DNA from: Neurospora crassa OR74A
Taxonomy: Eukaryota > Ascomycota > Sordariomycetes > Sordariales > Sordariaceae
Length of the DNA: 64,000 bases
NCBI RefSeq assembly: GCF_000182925.2
Contig: NC_026502.1
Location: forward strand, 930,001 to 994,000
Direction of reading: 5' to 3'
Shown here: positions 34,863 to 45,967 of the stretch, piece after piece
Position numbering within the stretch: the first letter of the stretch is position 1
How the letters are laid out: each line of letters starts with the position of its first letter
Position numbers and translations under genes: made by a program
Notes under the pieces: generated by a model
What the model saw: the letters and a program-made list of their open reading frames with translations, nothing else
Told to the model about the DNA's origin: nothing
Databases searched by the model: none

Positions 34863-37800
34863 TTACAGATACAGACTGTTGAAAGAAACAATGTCACGTC
34901 TGATCTTAGACAAGCTGAGCTCGAATTTATCCTTGAGCTCTTCGCTGCCCATGACGCGGGCGGCCTCGGCCATTTGGCGGAGAAGCTCCTCGAGACGACG
35001 GAAGAGACGGATGAGCGAGCCTTCGTAGACGTTGGTCATTTTGCTGTTACAAATTGGTTAGCAAACATGATTCAGGGGGGGGGGGGATTGGGGGTTGACA
35101 GGCAGACATACCAAATCTCGGAGAACGGCCTTCCTTGAGCCCAAGCTAGGACAGTCTCCATAAGCTGCCACTTGAGACTCTGAACGTACTCGTCCTCATT
35201 GACATCCAGCTTACTTTCCGCGCTGACCTTGGCGATGATCCTGGCCTGGGCCTGAATCTCACGGAAGGGCTTAGCCAGCTCCTCCTTGAGCGCCTGTGTT
35301 TCGATCTTCTCGTCGAAGATGAAGCAGCTGAGAATGCAGGCGCAAATCTCAGGGCTCAGCTCGTTGAAGAAGCGGTTGAAGAGCAGCTCGGCAAGAAGAA
35401 GCTCATGACCCTCCGTTGAGGAGATCTCGCACGCGACACGGGCCTTCATCTGGACAACCTCGGCATCGTTGATGAAGCCCAGTCTGCGAAGGACACGCTT
35501 GCGAGACTTGAGCTCGTCAAGCTGCGCAACGCTGTGGGCCCGGGCAATGGCCTTCTTCTTTTCCTTGATCTGCTCGCCAAGTTGCATCTTCAGGCTGTAC
35601 TGATTCCACAGTTCAACTAGGAGAGGAGAGTTGTGAAGAGGGTTGGCCACCAAACGCGACTCGAGGACCTCAATCTTGCGGAGCAGCTTCTTAAAGCTGT
35701 CATCGTTAATGCCCATGTTCTCCATAGGATCCAAAATAGGGATGCCGTCAGGGAAGCGACGGCTGATCTCGTCAACGGCTTTGCCCACGCCATCCTTCTC
35801 GTCGGCGCTCTCTAGCCTCTTGGGCAAGAAAACACGCAGCTGGCCAAGGGCCCTGAGACAGTTCAGAAGGCAGGGGACAACCTCCCACCTGGCATTCTTG
35901 CTATCCTTTCCGGCAGGCATAATGCCCTCAGGCATCGGCCCCTCCCCACGGGTCTTAGGGTTGAAATCGCCAGATACCTTCAACAGAACGTCCAAAACGT
36001 ATGACTCTTGCTCTGGATAAGGTGGCTGGCCATTCTTCGGGGTTTGTCGCTGGATGTGTTTGATCAAAACACCCCAACCATAGTCTACTCCACTTGGGCT
36101 CTTGATGTGAATAAGACGGCCCTCCTGGAAAAAGCCAAGACAGTTTTGGGGGTGCTGAATGACAAAAACCATATCCTTGTTGTACTCTTCGAGTTGTTGA
36201 CGCACACCGTAATAATCCTTGACAATGCTCTCGTCAGGAATGATGATGGCGTCCCTTTCTTGTTGCAGGCTGATGAGCTCACGCTCGAGCTGCGGTACGC
36301 TCGCAGCGTTCTGGAATTGGAAGAAACACCTCTCCAGCATGTACTCGGGGGAAATGGCCTCAATACGGAGCAGGTTGAGGACCATGTTGTAGCCGAGATG
36401 GAAGGCAGAGTTGAGCTTATCCTGATTTCCGACAACGATAGCTCTGGCCGTCTCGGGCTCAAGCTTGTCATCAACCATCATGATAACGATACCGCGGTCA
36501 TCGAGACCACGACGACCAGCTCTGCCAGCCATCTGGATGTACTCGGAGGAAGTAAGAGGGCGGCGTTGCTGACCATCCCACTTGGTGACCTGGGTAAAGA
36601 CAACGGTTCTGGCAGGCATGTTCAGACCAATAGAGAAGGTTTCTGTGGCGAAAAGGACCTTGATAAGACCCTCCTGGAACAGAATCTCGATGGTCTCCTT
36701 GAGGATGGGCAACAAGCCGGAGTGATGCACACCGATACCCTTGCGCAAAAGGGGAAGGATGTTGGAGATCTGGGGGAGGTTCTTGTCGTCCTCGGACAGC
36801 GAAGCAAGAGCGTTTTCAAAAACCTTGTTGACCATGTTTTCCTCATCTGGGGCGTTGAACTTCATAGAAGAACTGGCCAAGGCCATCTGCTCGCACTCCC
36901 TTTTGCTGAAGTTGAAGACGATGACAGGCTGGAAGTTCTTTTTGAGAATCATTTTGATGATCTTTGCGATATCCGCCTTCTCATCAGCAGCCTCTCCGCC
37001 CTTGTTCGTCTTTTTGTTTTTTCCCTTGCCCTTTTGTTTGGCACTCCAGTCGTTGGAATCGGTGCCCTTCTTCTCTTCGATCATGGCCATTGCTTGGTTG
37101 AAGTTGTTCTCCTTGAAATTGCCCTTTTCGTCGACAATGAGGAGGATACCCTTGCCACCAGCGGGGAAGAAGTAGTTTTGTAAGGGCGTGGGACGGAAAT
37201 CAGTGTAGACGACGTGGCAGGCTTGACGATGGATCTTGGCGATCCATTCGGCGAACTGGAAAGCATTGGGAATGGTGGCGGAGAGGAAGACGTATCTGAC
37301 CTTGTCGGGGAGCAAGATGATGGTCTCTTCCCAGACGACACCTCTGATCTTGTCGCGCATATAATGAATTTCATCAAAGACGACCCAGGCAACTTCGCGC
37401 ATGATTTCGGAACCACGGTACAACATGGAGCGCAAAATCTCGGTGGTCATGACGAGACAGCTGGCTGTGGGATTAATGGTAACGTCACCAGTCATGAGAC
37501 CGACGTCGCCAAACTCGGCCTGGAAATCTCTGTACTTTTGGTTGGAAAGAGCCTTGATGGGACTCGTGTAGATGACCCTCTGGTTCTTCTTGAGGCACTG
37601 AGCAATGGCATATTCGGCAACGACCGTCTTACCAGCAGAGGTATGCGCGGACACCAGGACACTCTCTTCGCGCTCAATGGAGGCGACGGACAGGGCCTGG
37701 AAGGGATCGAGCTTGAAAGAGTATGTTCGCGCGGGCTCGGCGGGGGGCTTGTGTTCAGACAAGGGGATATACTCGTAGTCCAAATCGGGAGGCAGGGCGA

Positions 37801-38278
37801 CCTGATGCTGAATGTTGTGGGAGAGAACGATGGACTCGCCCTCGGTGGGCGCGAAACCCTGCGCGCCGGTAACCTCTCGGGACTCTGCCGTTTGGAAGGC
37901 GTCGGTCATGATGGGCTCGGCCTCGTCCGTCTTCTTCCTGCGCTTGTTGTCGCCCAGGCCATGGGGGCTCTGTGGCGACTGAACATCGTCGGCAGCGGCG
38001 GCGGCATCACCGTTGGGAATCGTGGGCTGGACGGCGCTGGTGGTGGTGTTGTTGTTGTTGTTGTCGTTGTTGTCAATGTTGTCTTTTTGCGGCGCGGGGG
38101 CGGCTTGAGCTTGCGGGTGAGTGACGGCGGCGGCGGCATTCGCGACGGGAGCGGCAGCGGCAGCTCCATCGGCCATTTCGACATCGGGAGAGGCCTTGCG
38201 CTTCTTCTGAGCGCGAGGCTGCTCCTCGAAAACCTCAAAGAGGTCGTCCATCTTGACGGGTGTTGCAGATGTCGCCAA
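34863..38278 (-). CDS. MTR4: Mtr4/Dob1 nuclear exosome RNA helicase
   Basis: Two exons (38278-35112, 35043-34863) give 1115 residues. The Ski2-like helicase core has AHTSAGKT at 211-218 (Walker A), DEIH at 302-305, SATIPN, and QMAGRAGRRG, followed by the arch/KOW insertion and the C-terminal helical bundle ending in SFNSLYL. Residues 1-130 are disordered with Ala, Asn and Thr runs. Mtr4 is the ATPase of the TRAMP complex and feeds RNA 3'-5' into the nuclear exosome for rRNA processing and decay of aberrant RNA. The last exon is small; its 68-nt intron has a GTATGT donor and CTAAC branch site and contains a run of 12 C on the coding strand. It is slightly longer than yeast Mtr4 because of the N-terminus. 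It shares its promoter region with TSC13. Confidence 0.97.
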
Positions 38279-39055
38279 TCAGATGATGTTCGTATTGGCC
38301 GACGAATAGTAGTGCGAAAGGGTGAGAGATGGAAGGAATGCAGCTCCAAGCACCTAGGCTTCCTGAGCCTTGGGACTGTTGGCTGACTTGAAGGAAAAGT
38401 GGCGTACGTAGACGGCCGGGGATGTGTTGGATGAAGAGGGGGGGTTTGATGGATCAGAAACCCAACAACAACGACCCTACGAGAGAGACGACAGACGGGG
38501 GGAAGCCGATAAACTGTTATCGCTAACGCAGGAAAAAAAAGTTGAAGGCTAGGAACCAGGACGTTGACAGTGGCAGAATTATCTGCGGGTCTCCACAGGC
38601 GGTCAAGCCAATGGATCGCTCGATACCGTGGGCATCGATCGATGGGAATCGAGCAGCTTGGCCTATGCATCTACAAAAGCTTCTCCAATTAGGTAGGTTG
38701 CTTAGATGCATATAAGACCGTCACCTCAACTGAATTATTCCACTTGGGCTCAGCCAATCCGGGGTACTATTGGAGCTCAACGGTGGGGCCGTCCGCCAAA
38801 ACTGAATTCTCGGGAAGAGTGGGGTACCTCTACCACCCGACGCCCGTGTTTCCCCCCCCCCCCCGCAACGGAAGCGGCCACCTACTGGAGCGCTGTAACT
38901 CCCGCGGACACCCGACCGCGCAACCCAAGAGCCCAACTTGAACCTTCAATTCCACCATTCATTCATTCATCCACTTTCGTCTGATCGATCCTCGTTTCCT
39001 TCCCCGGATCCCATTCCGTGTCATTTGATCTTGGTCGACAGGCAAACAAGTCAAA
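38279..39055. promoter_or_regulatory. divergent promoter region of MTR4 and TSC13
   Basis: 777 bp between two start codons facing apart. A run of 13 C lies at 38852-38864. No defined motif was recognised. Confidence 0.5.
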
Positions 39056-40077
39056 ATGGCCGCCAAGCTCTCCCTCAAGCTCTCCAACAAGTCGCCGAGG
39101 CAGCCCATCCAGAAGCTGCCGGCTTCCCTTGAGCTCCCCGCCGATGCCACCGTCGAGGACGCGAAGCAGGCCGTTGCCCGCCAGTCCGGCATCAACGACT
39201 TCAACCGCATCGGCCTCTTCGACCCCGAGACCAAGAAGATCCTCAAGAACCGCAAGGCTCTTGTCCGTGATGAGGCCGGTGTTGTCAAGGCCGGCGAGCT
39301 CGTCGTCAAGGACCTTGGTACGTCATGATTTCTCCAAAGCATGTGAAGATTCCCCCTCCAAAACTCACACAACCCACAACAACCACAGGCCCCCAGATCG
39401 CCTGGCGCACCGTCTTCGTGATCGAATACTTCGGCCCCATTCTCTTCCACGTCCTCGTCCCCCTGCTCCGCCCATACATCTACAGCTTCGGCCCGTGGGC
39501 CTACAAGAACGAGGCCGAGACGCCCATGTCCAAGGTCCAATGGCTCCTCTTTGCCCTCTTCAACCTCCACTTCCTCAAGCGCGAGTACGAGACCCTCTTC
39601 GTCCACAAGTTCTCGGCCAACACCATGCCCGCCTTCAACATCTTCCGCAACTCTGCCTTCTACTGGCTCCTTGCCGGCCTCATGTGCTCCCTCGACATCT
39701 ACCGCCCCGGTTCTTCGGCTGACCGCAACGATCTTGGTCTCCTGGACTACTTCGGCATTGCCCTCTTCGCCGTCTGCGAGGCCTGCAACTGGATTGTCCA
39801 CCAGCACTTGGCCAGCCTCCGCAAGCCCGGCGGCACTGAGCGTGGTATCCCCAACTGCATTGGTAGCAACCTGGTTACCAGCCCCAACTACATGTTTGAG
39901 GTCCTCGCTTGGGTTGGTGTCATCTTGATCAGCCGCAGCCCTGCTGTTGTTATCTTCATTGCTACCGGTACTATCTACATGCGCAGCTGGTCCCGCGGCA
40001 AGGAGAGGGCTCTTCGCAATGAGTTCGGTGACCGATACAAGGCCAAGCGCTACACCATGCTTCCCGGTCTTATCTAA
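39056..40077 (+). CDS. TSC13: Tsc13-type very-long-chain enoyl-CoA reductase
   Basis: Two exons (39056-39317, 39389-40077) give 316 residues, the usual size for Tsc13/TECR. Residues 1-88 form the ubiquitin-like N-terminal domain of the family. The steroid 5-alpha reductase-like membrane domain follows with several hydrophobic segments and the conserved HKFSANTMP and GIPNCIGSNLVTSPNYMFEVLAW-type region (partly quoted) towards the end. The enzyme works in the ER membrane and uses NADPH for the last step of each fatty acid elongation cycle, supplying sphingolipid acyl chains. The C-terminus lacks a strict KKxx signal. The 71-nt intron has GTACGT and CAG. The start context (TCAAAATGGCC) is strong, consistent with an essential, well-expressed gene. 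Confidence 0.95.
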
Positions 40078-40403
40078 GCTAGCCTTGTAAGGAGGCTTGG
40101 TTTGGGTTTAGGCGTGGGGTATGTCGCGCATGGTTTACCAGCTCAGGGCGGGTGGTTTGATGTGAACATTCTTGTACACTCGGTGTATGACAATCGAGAA
40201 CGGTGACAGTGATCATTCTATGAGGTGTCACTGCTATCCAAACTCGTGTGCTATAGGGTGTTAGATTTAAAACTGGTGATGGAAATATGTAACAAGATGA
40301 ACGAATTCCTATACTCAAATATCATCATCATTCAGGTTTTTTGGGGCATCTTCCAGGTCATAACTTCGTAACATCGTTACACGCCCTTCAAACAAAAGGG
40401 AAC
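40078..40403. other. convergent 3' intergenic of TSC13 and the BLOC1S1-like gene
   Basis: 326 bp between two stop codons. Nothing beyond untranslated regions was seen. Confidence 0.5.
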
Positions 40404-41846
40404 TCATACAGTCGCAGGTGTCAAACTCAGAAACTGTGTGCCTCCGGAGCCATTGAGTTCCGGTGATCGGGGTAGAGGGACCATTGAGGGGTATGATATC
40501 GTGTCATCGACCGCCTTCCCTTTCCCCTTATCAAGTTTCGTGTGTCTCTCGTGGACATCATCTTCAGTGACCATGACCACATCCCCCACATCGTCTCTTT
40601 CTATGTCCTCCCCTTCTCTCTGATCACCGTTGACATCCTCTGCCTCAGCGGCCCTTGCTACACCATTATTCTTACTTCCATCCCCCACTATCCCACTCTC
40701 CTCCTCACCTTCCTCATCATTCTCTAACTTCCTCTCACCACCATCCCCAACCCTCTCATCTTTCCTATCCCCTCCTTCTGATCCATTCTCTCCATCCCTA
40801 TCATCCCCATCCCCATCCCCCCTCTCAGACCCAGAATAACTGCCAGATCCATAACTCCCAGACCACTCACTCCCACCCCCACTCCCACTTTCATACTCTC
40901 CATTCGCCCTCTTAATCGTCTCCTCAATCCTCAAGAACCCCCTCTCCAAAACCTCCGCCCAATTCTGCACGTCCCCCACCTCTTTGAGCCTTTTCGTCCC
41001 TTCCCGCGCTACTTTTTCCAACTTATCATTTTCCTTCCTGAAACTCTCCACGGCTTTGCTCATCTCGCGCTCTTGTTTCAAGATGGCGTTGTGGTTCTGG
41101 TGGAGCAAGGAGGCGCGCCCCGTGAGTTCTCTGTCTAGGAGGTTGGAGATGGATGCGAGGACTGCGGTGCGGGCTTGGGCTGTTGGGAGGGTGGTGGTGG
41201 TGGTGGTGGAAACAGGAATAGTAGGGGTGCGAGGGGTTGCGGGGACGGAGGGAAGATTGACGTGGTGGGTTTGAGAAGAAGTTCGGGAGGAGGGATGGGA
41301 ATGGGGATGGGGGTGAGAAGAAGGGGGAGGGAAAGTAGGTGCTGATTTCCTGGCGGCGGTAGTAGTGGTGGTGGTAGTGGTGGTGGTACTCGTCGAAGTA
41401 GATGATCCCGTGGTTGTCGTTCGCAAAGATGTCCCTGAAGTTGAGGAGGCTACCGGTATTGATTGCCCGGTGTAAGCGTGGGCTTGAACATTCGGAACCG
41501 GAATAAGCGGTTGCGGCGCTGTTGAGACCGAAGAGACACTTGGAGCAGTTGATCGCTTTGATGAAGAGGAGCCGGCGAAGAAGGGGAGGGAGAAGGCTGA
41601 AGAGGCGCGTCCGGTTGTTGTCGTGGTTGAACCAGTTGTTGATGGTGCTGCTGTTACTGATCCCGGACCTGGACCCGGACCCGGTCTGTGTTCCGTGTCA
41701 TGGTGGTAATCGGAACTGTCAATGTCAATGTCAATGTCGCCGGGGGCGGTTACCATGGCCGCGGTGACATTGGTGTTGGTTACTGATGCCGGGGCGGGAG
41801 CGGACCGGACTGGTTGGAGGAAGCTGGGACGAGATGGTCGAGACAT
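40404..41846 (-). CDS. BLOC1S1/GCN5L1-domain protein with long disordered flanks
   Basis: An intronless frame of 480 residues. The conserved part is at about 222-310: coiled-coil helices ending in EVGDVQNWAEVLERGFLRI, which matches the EIGDVENWARSIE-type signature of BLOC1S1/GCN5L1 (Bls1 in yeast). That family belongs to the BLOC-1 complex of endosomal sorting. On its N-terminal side are about 220 residues rich in Ser/Thr/Pro, with poly-Thr stretches; on its C-terminal side about 170 residues of Gly/Ser and then Asp/Glu. The human protein is only about 125-150 residues, so most of this protein is extra and looks unstructured. Family assignment rests on one domain and is fairly good; the role of the flanks is unknown. 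The long Thr and Gly/Ser runs also raise the chance that part of the frame varies between strains. Confidence 0.75.
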   Translation of the reverse strand: MSRPSRPSFLQPVRSAPAPASVTNTNVTAAMVTAPGDIDIDIDSSDYHHDTEHRPGPGPGPGSVTAAPSTTGSTTTTTGRASSAFSLPFFAGSSSSKRSTAPSVSSVSTAPQPLIPVPNVQAHAYTGQSIPVASSTSGTSLRTTTTGSSTSTSTTTTTTTTTTAARKSAPTFPPPSSHPHPHSHPSSRTSSQTHHVNLPSVPATPRTPTIPVSTTTTTTLPTAQARTAVLASISNLLDRELTGRASLLHQNHNAILKQEREMSKAVESFRKENDKLEKVAREGTKRLKEVGDVQNWAEVLERGFLRIEETIKRANGEYESGSGGGSEWSGSYGSGSYSGSERGDGDGDDRDGENGSEGGDRKDERVGDGGERKLENDEEGEEESGIVGDGSKNNGVARAAEAEDVNGDQREGEDIERDDVGDVVMVTEDDVHERHTKLDKGKGKAVDDTISYPSMVPLPRSPELNGSGGTQFLSLTPATV

Positions 41847-42748
41847 CTTGTGATTCCTTCCCGTTGGTCGTCACTCATCAGTGATTGTGATGGGAAGTGA
41901 GTGTAAGTGATAGCGATCTCATGTGGGTGGACCGGGCAGGCGAGTTCAGATTGAGCGTGAAAAGAGACAAAATGGATCAAGCTCTCCTTCAGCAACGATA
42001 AAACCAGCCACTGAATCGAGCAGACGCTAAGTAGAAGCAGAACCAAGTAGGCGCAAGTTTGACACCCGCCGCCTTCCAGCGTTATATGTAGATGCAAGTA
42101 TGTTGTACGGTAGTTTTCAATATTAAATGCAGAAAGGTGGAGACGGCCATTTATACGACTGGCGAGAAACACAGCAAGACACAAAAAGAGGCAAAGCACA
42201 AATGTAACGCGGGGTAGCTTCCGGGGACTTAAGCGTACCGTTGCCGGGGATGGCCTGGTTTGAATTGGTTGTTCGAGATTAATGCACGTCATTCGTTGGT
42301 TCTTTTGGCTTTGCAGTTGGGACTGTGTGTAATGCATTGAAAGGTTTGTTTGTTGACACCCCTTTTTTTGTGACCAGGCCGGCGGACTACAGCCAGACAA
42401 CTCACCTTAACCCGGTCTATGATCCTCTCTGTGCAAGTGAAGAAGACTTCAAGATGTTGGAGTGGACTTGAAATTGGTTGTACACATTATAGGTTTGTGC
42501 TATACTTAAAAACTTTTCCTCTCTCTTGCAAATGCCAGTCTTGTGTTCACCTTTACTCGCCGCTGCGCCTGCCTCCCCTTGTCATGCAACCTGTATTCGC
42601 TCGCTTCTAGTCCTGTCCGTCTCAACCGGCCTGCCCATCAATGCTCCCTTCCTCCAATCTTGTTTAGGAAATAAGAACGCCTAGATGCTGTGTGTAGATA
42701 GACATAGTATAGGAAATGAGACCAAGAAAAAAGGAACGGCTTGTCTTT
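41847..42748. other. intergenic: promoter of the BLOC1S1-like gene and 3' end of SOG2
   Basis: A 206-codon minus-strand frame (41780-42400) overlaps the start of the neighbouring gene and has no similarity to a known family. Nothing else was recognised. Confidence 0.5.
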
Positions 42749-45700
42749 TCAAAGACTTAGACTCTGACCACCTAGTTCTGTACCAAGACAACATTGTAGC
42801 CTCATGTATGTGAGAAATATCGCATCCAACCAACCGCTGAACCCGCAGCCTGGGGGAGCTCTTTTGATAACTGTATGAAAAATCCTGGTGCAATGTGTAC
42901 GTGCTTTTTTCTGATGAATACACGGGCCCTCGCCTAGAGGCCCACTTTTCCCACTGTTCATTCGAAAGGGAAGCGGCGTTAGTGAGCCCGGACCCGGACT
43001 TAGTGCCGAGTTCGGAGTCATAGCACTGTCCCCGGAGAGCGTTGTGCCAATCGAGTTCAGACTTGCTGCTGACGACGATTGCATGGTTCCGCTTCGGCTG
43101 CCCATACCCGGGCCTCCCATTTGAATGAGCGTCTCAGCCCTCTCAAACAGTCCCCCGCTGAACGCGGCCGAAAACGAACTATTCTTGGGCGTCGATGGTA
43201 CCGTGGCCTGAACGGCTGGACCAAGGGCCGCGCTCTGCGGCGTCATAGGCATCAGTACCGGTGTATTGGTGCCATGCGTGCTGTAAGGGCTTGAGGTATC
43301 TTCAACTCCTTCCATTCCTGGACCTGGCATTCTCCCTCTCATTCTGCCCCTTCCATGCCCGCCGCTACTAGGCTGCGGCTTCAAGAAGTGAGACCACGGC
43401 GAGTGTACCATGAGCTCCCATGCATCCTTCATCGCCTTCTGAATGGGCCGCATCCTGGATTTGGCATCGACTGGCAACTGGATATCGGTTTGAAACTGCA
43501 TAGTTTTCTTACCCAAGACATACCAGGCGTCGATGTAGTCGTTGCACATCCTCCAGAACCCCGGCTGTCCACGGATCCCCGGTTCTTTTAGCTTGATAGT
43601 CGATAACCTCTCCCTCAATATCTCGGTGTGACGGATCGAGTCGTTACACTTCACAATGAGTGCTTTCCAACAGTGCACTACATGGTCGGACGCTCGTTGC
43701 GTCGTGGCATTTCGCAAAGCTACGCTGAACTGCGCACTAAGATTCGGCAAAACCTTGAGGGCAAGATCGGCAGACTTCATCAAAGCCAGGAAAATTCTCT
43801 CGAAGATTCGATCCTCTTCGTCACTGGGCATCCGCATACCACCCGCACTCATGGGGAAAGGATCCCCAGACCGAGGCGTAACAGCGCTCATAACCTGTCG
43901 GTGCATGCCGTTGTTGTACGGCATCAGTGGTACATCCGTCGCGACACGGAGATTGGCGTGAGGATGCATTGGTCCAGGGTTGCGTAGTCTCGCGGTCTGA
44001 GGTGGACGGTCGATCGTGGGAGTAACCGAGTTGTCTCGCGAGTGCGGTCGAATGGTCTCGAGTTCTAGCCGATGGGGGACGGGCGGGACGGGCGGGACAT
44101 TGCGCGAAGGCATTCCGGGCGATGGCTGAGAGCATGTAACACGCAGCTCCATAATGCTATTATAAAGCTGCGTCAACAGAGTGCGAATGTACCTAGGGTC
44201 ACCGTTATCGAGAAAAAGATCAACGTTGTTAGCCAGGAGGGAGCACACATGGCTGTATGCTTGCACCAGCGTAATGCATGCCCTCTGCACGTTCTCGTTC
44301 TCTCTCGGCCCCCCGCCGTCTCCTGCTTGGTCGTGCTTTTGAATTTCCAATTCCAATTGCTCCACATGAGCATTGGTATTGTAAAAGACAATCTCCAGAC
44401 TCGAGCGCTTGCTGCTGCCGTCATTTGCAAGGCCCATCAACATCTGAATCATGGGGTGAATCTGGAAAATGGAGTAGAGGATACCCTTAGCAGCCTCCAG
44501 TACCGGATCAATAAACTTGGATTCACGCCTCCTTTCGGGTAGGATCGAGAGTCGTCGGACATAGATGGGGCGTTGCAAGGATATCGAGTCAGCTGGGCTT
44601 GATGGTGCTGTGCTCTGACCGGGCACACTGCCGTTACCAGGCTGCATGGCCGACCCATGACTGAGGCCACGATAATGGATGCTGAATCGATCCTTGGCTT
44701 CTAACTCGTCAAGAGTGCCCAATTCAGAGCCCTTTCTGGAGACAATACCCATACGGCGGGACCTGCTCTCGGATCGCTCGCGGCTCGAATGATGGGCGCC
44801 AGTTGTTTCCGAGTTGCTGCGTATTCGCTCGTTGGGGTTACCAATGGTGAGTGGCATGACACCAGGTCTTCGTTGGGCCGAACTCTGCTGGGAAAGACCT
44901 CGATAATGCGATCGGCTCGGGATAGGCGGAGGACGGATCAAGTTGGGCGACCTAAGATCTGGAACATCTGTGCCGTTGACCTTGATGGGAAACCGTCCAC
45001 TAAACACGCGCTTGATGGTCGGTCGTGGTGTCTCGATTCCGTCGGTTTCGTCATTGGGCGATTCGGCCTGTTCTCTTTCCAATATGCTGTTGGCTGTTGC
45101 TTTGAGGTACTTCTTGACGTGTGCCGTAACCGTGATTTCGGTCAATTCACTTTCTTTCAAGATACCCTCGTTTTGCACACTTGGCGGCGGCACCTGGAAA
45201 ACTTGGGGTGGCGGGAAGACCAGGGGATTGCCTTCGAGTTTGATGACGGAGAGCGATGGCATATCGGCGAGACAAAGCGGTAGCTCGGAGACCTCATTTT
45301 TCTGTATCGAGAAGACCTTGAGTGATGATAGTTTCACAATATCTGGTGGAAGGACACGAAGCATATTTCGACCTAGATCCAGAATCTCTAGTGATTTGAG
45401 GTCGCAAAGCTGTGTAGAATCACGATCAGCGTCAGACCTTCTGTGAGGAAATAATGAATATAACCTTACCGCGAGCGGAAACTCCTTTATCCTATTCGAC
45501 CTGACATTGAGGTAACGAAGCGAGGTACACTCGGAGAATCGGGCAGGGAAGGTCTGGATGTAGTTGTGTGACAACGCAAGCCTGTTGAGTCGCAGGGGAA
45601 CATGTTAGCTCATGGGCCGACCAGCAGGTAACTGGGAAATGTTGTAGTACCTCTCCAACTCATCCTTGATTATATCGACCACCTCATCTGGTAGCTTCTG

Positions 45701-45967
45701 TATCCTCTTTCTGCTCAAGTCAATGGTGAGTCCTGGTTTGAGGGTGCTGATGCCCTCTGTTGCCTTTGCTTCGTTCTCATGGGCAACTCGCATGGACTCG
45801 CGCACAAGGGCGATGACTTGGTTGGAAGATAGCGGCGGCGAGGCCGACAGGGACGAATTCGATGCATCGCGATGGGGCGGGTGCGGCAGATGGTTCCCAT
45901 GGGGACCAACAGGTGGCATTCGCCGAACCAGGCCTGGATTATCAGGCAGACCGCGCGGGCGATCCAT
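42749..45967 (-). CDS. SOG2: Sog2-type leucine-rich repeat protein of the RAM/NDR kinase network
   Basis: Three exons (45967-45651, 45581-45470, 45409-42749) give 1029 residues. Leucine-rich repeats run from about 80 to 220 (LALSHNYIQTFPARFSECTSL, then LEILDLGRNML and FSIQKNEVSELPLCL). The Sog2 domain follows from about 370 to 800, with IFQIHPMIQMLMGLAND and a helical stretch around PNLSAQFSVALRNAT. Long disordered Ser/Pro-rich segments separate the parts. Sog2 binds the Kic1/Cbk1 kinase module (Pod6/Cot1 in Neurospora) and supports polar growth and cell separation. Intron 1 (69 nt) has GTACTA, a GCTAAC branch and CAG. Intron 2 (60 nt) lies inside the repeat region and is in frame and stop-free, but splicing it restores the repeat spacing. 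The last 55 residues look less family-like, so a missed 3' intron is possible. Confidence 0.88.

Noticed and set aside
36008-38386. Two plus-strand open frames of about 390 codons
   Set aside because: They lie antisense to the MTR4 coding exon and reflect its codon bias; no similarity or splice context of their own.
41780-42400. A 206-codon minus-strand frame
   Set aside because: Overlaps the start of the BLOC1S1-like gene in another frame and has no family features.
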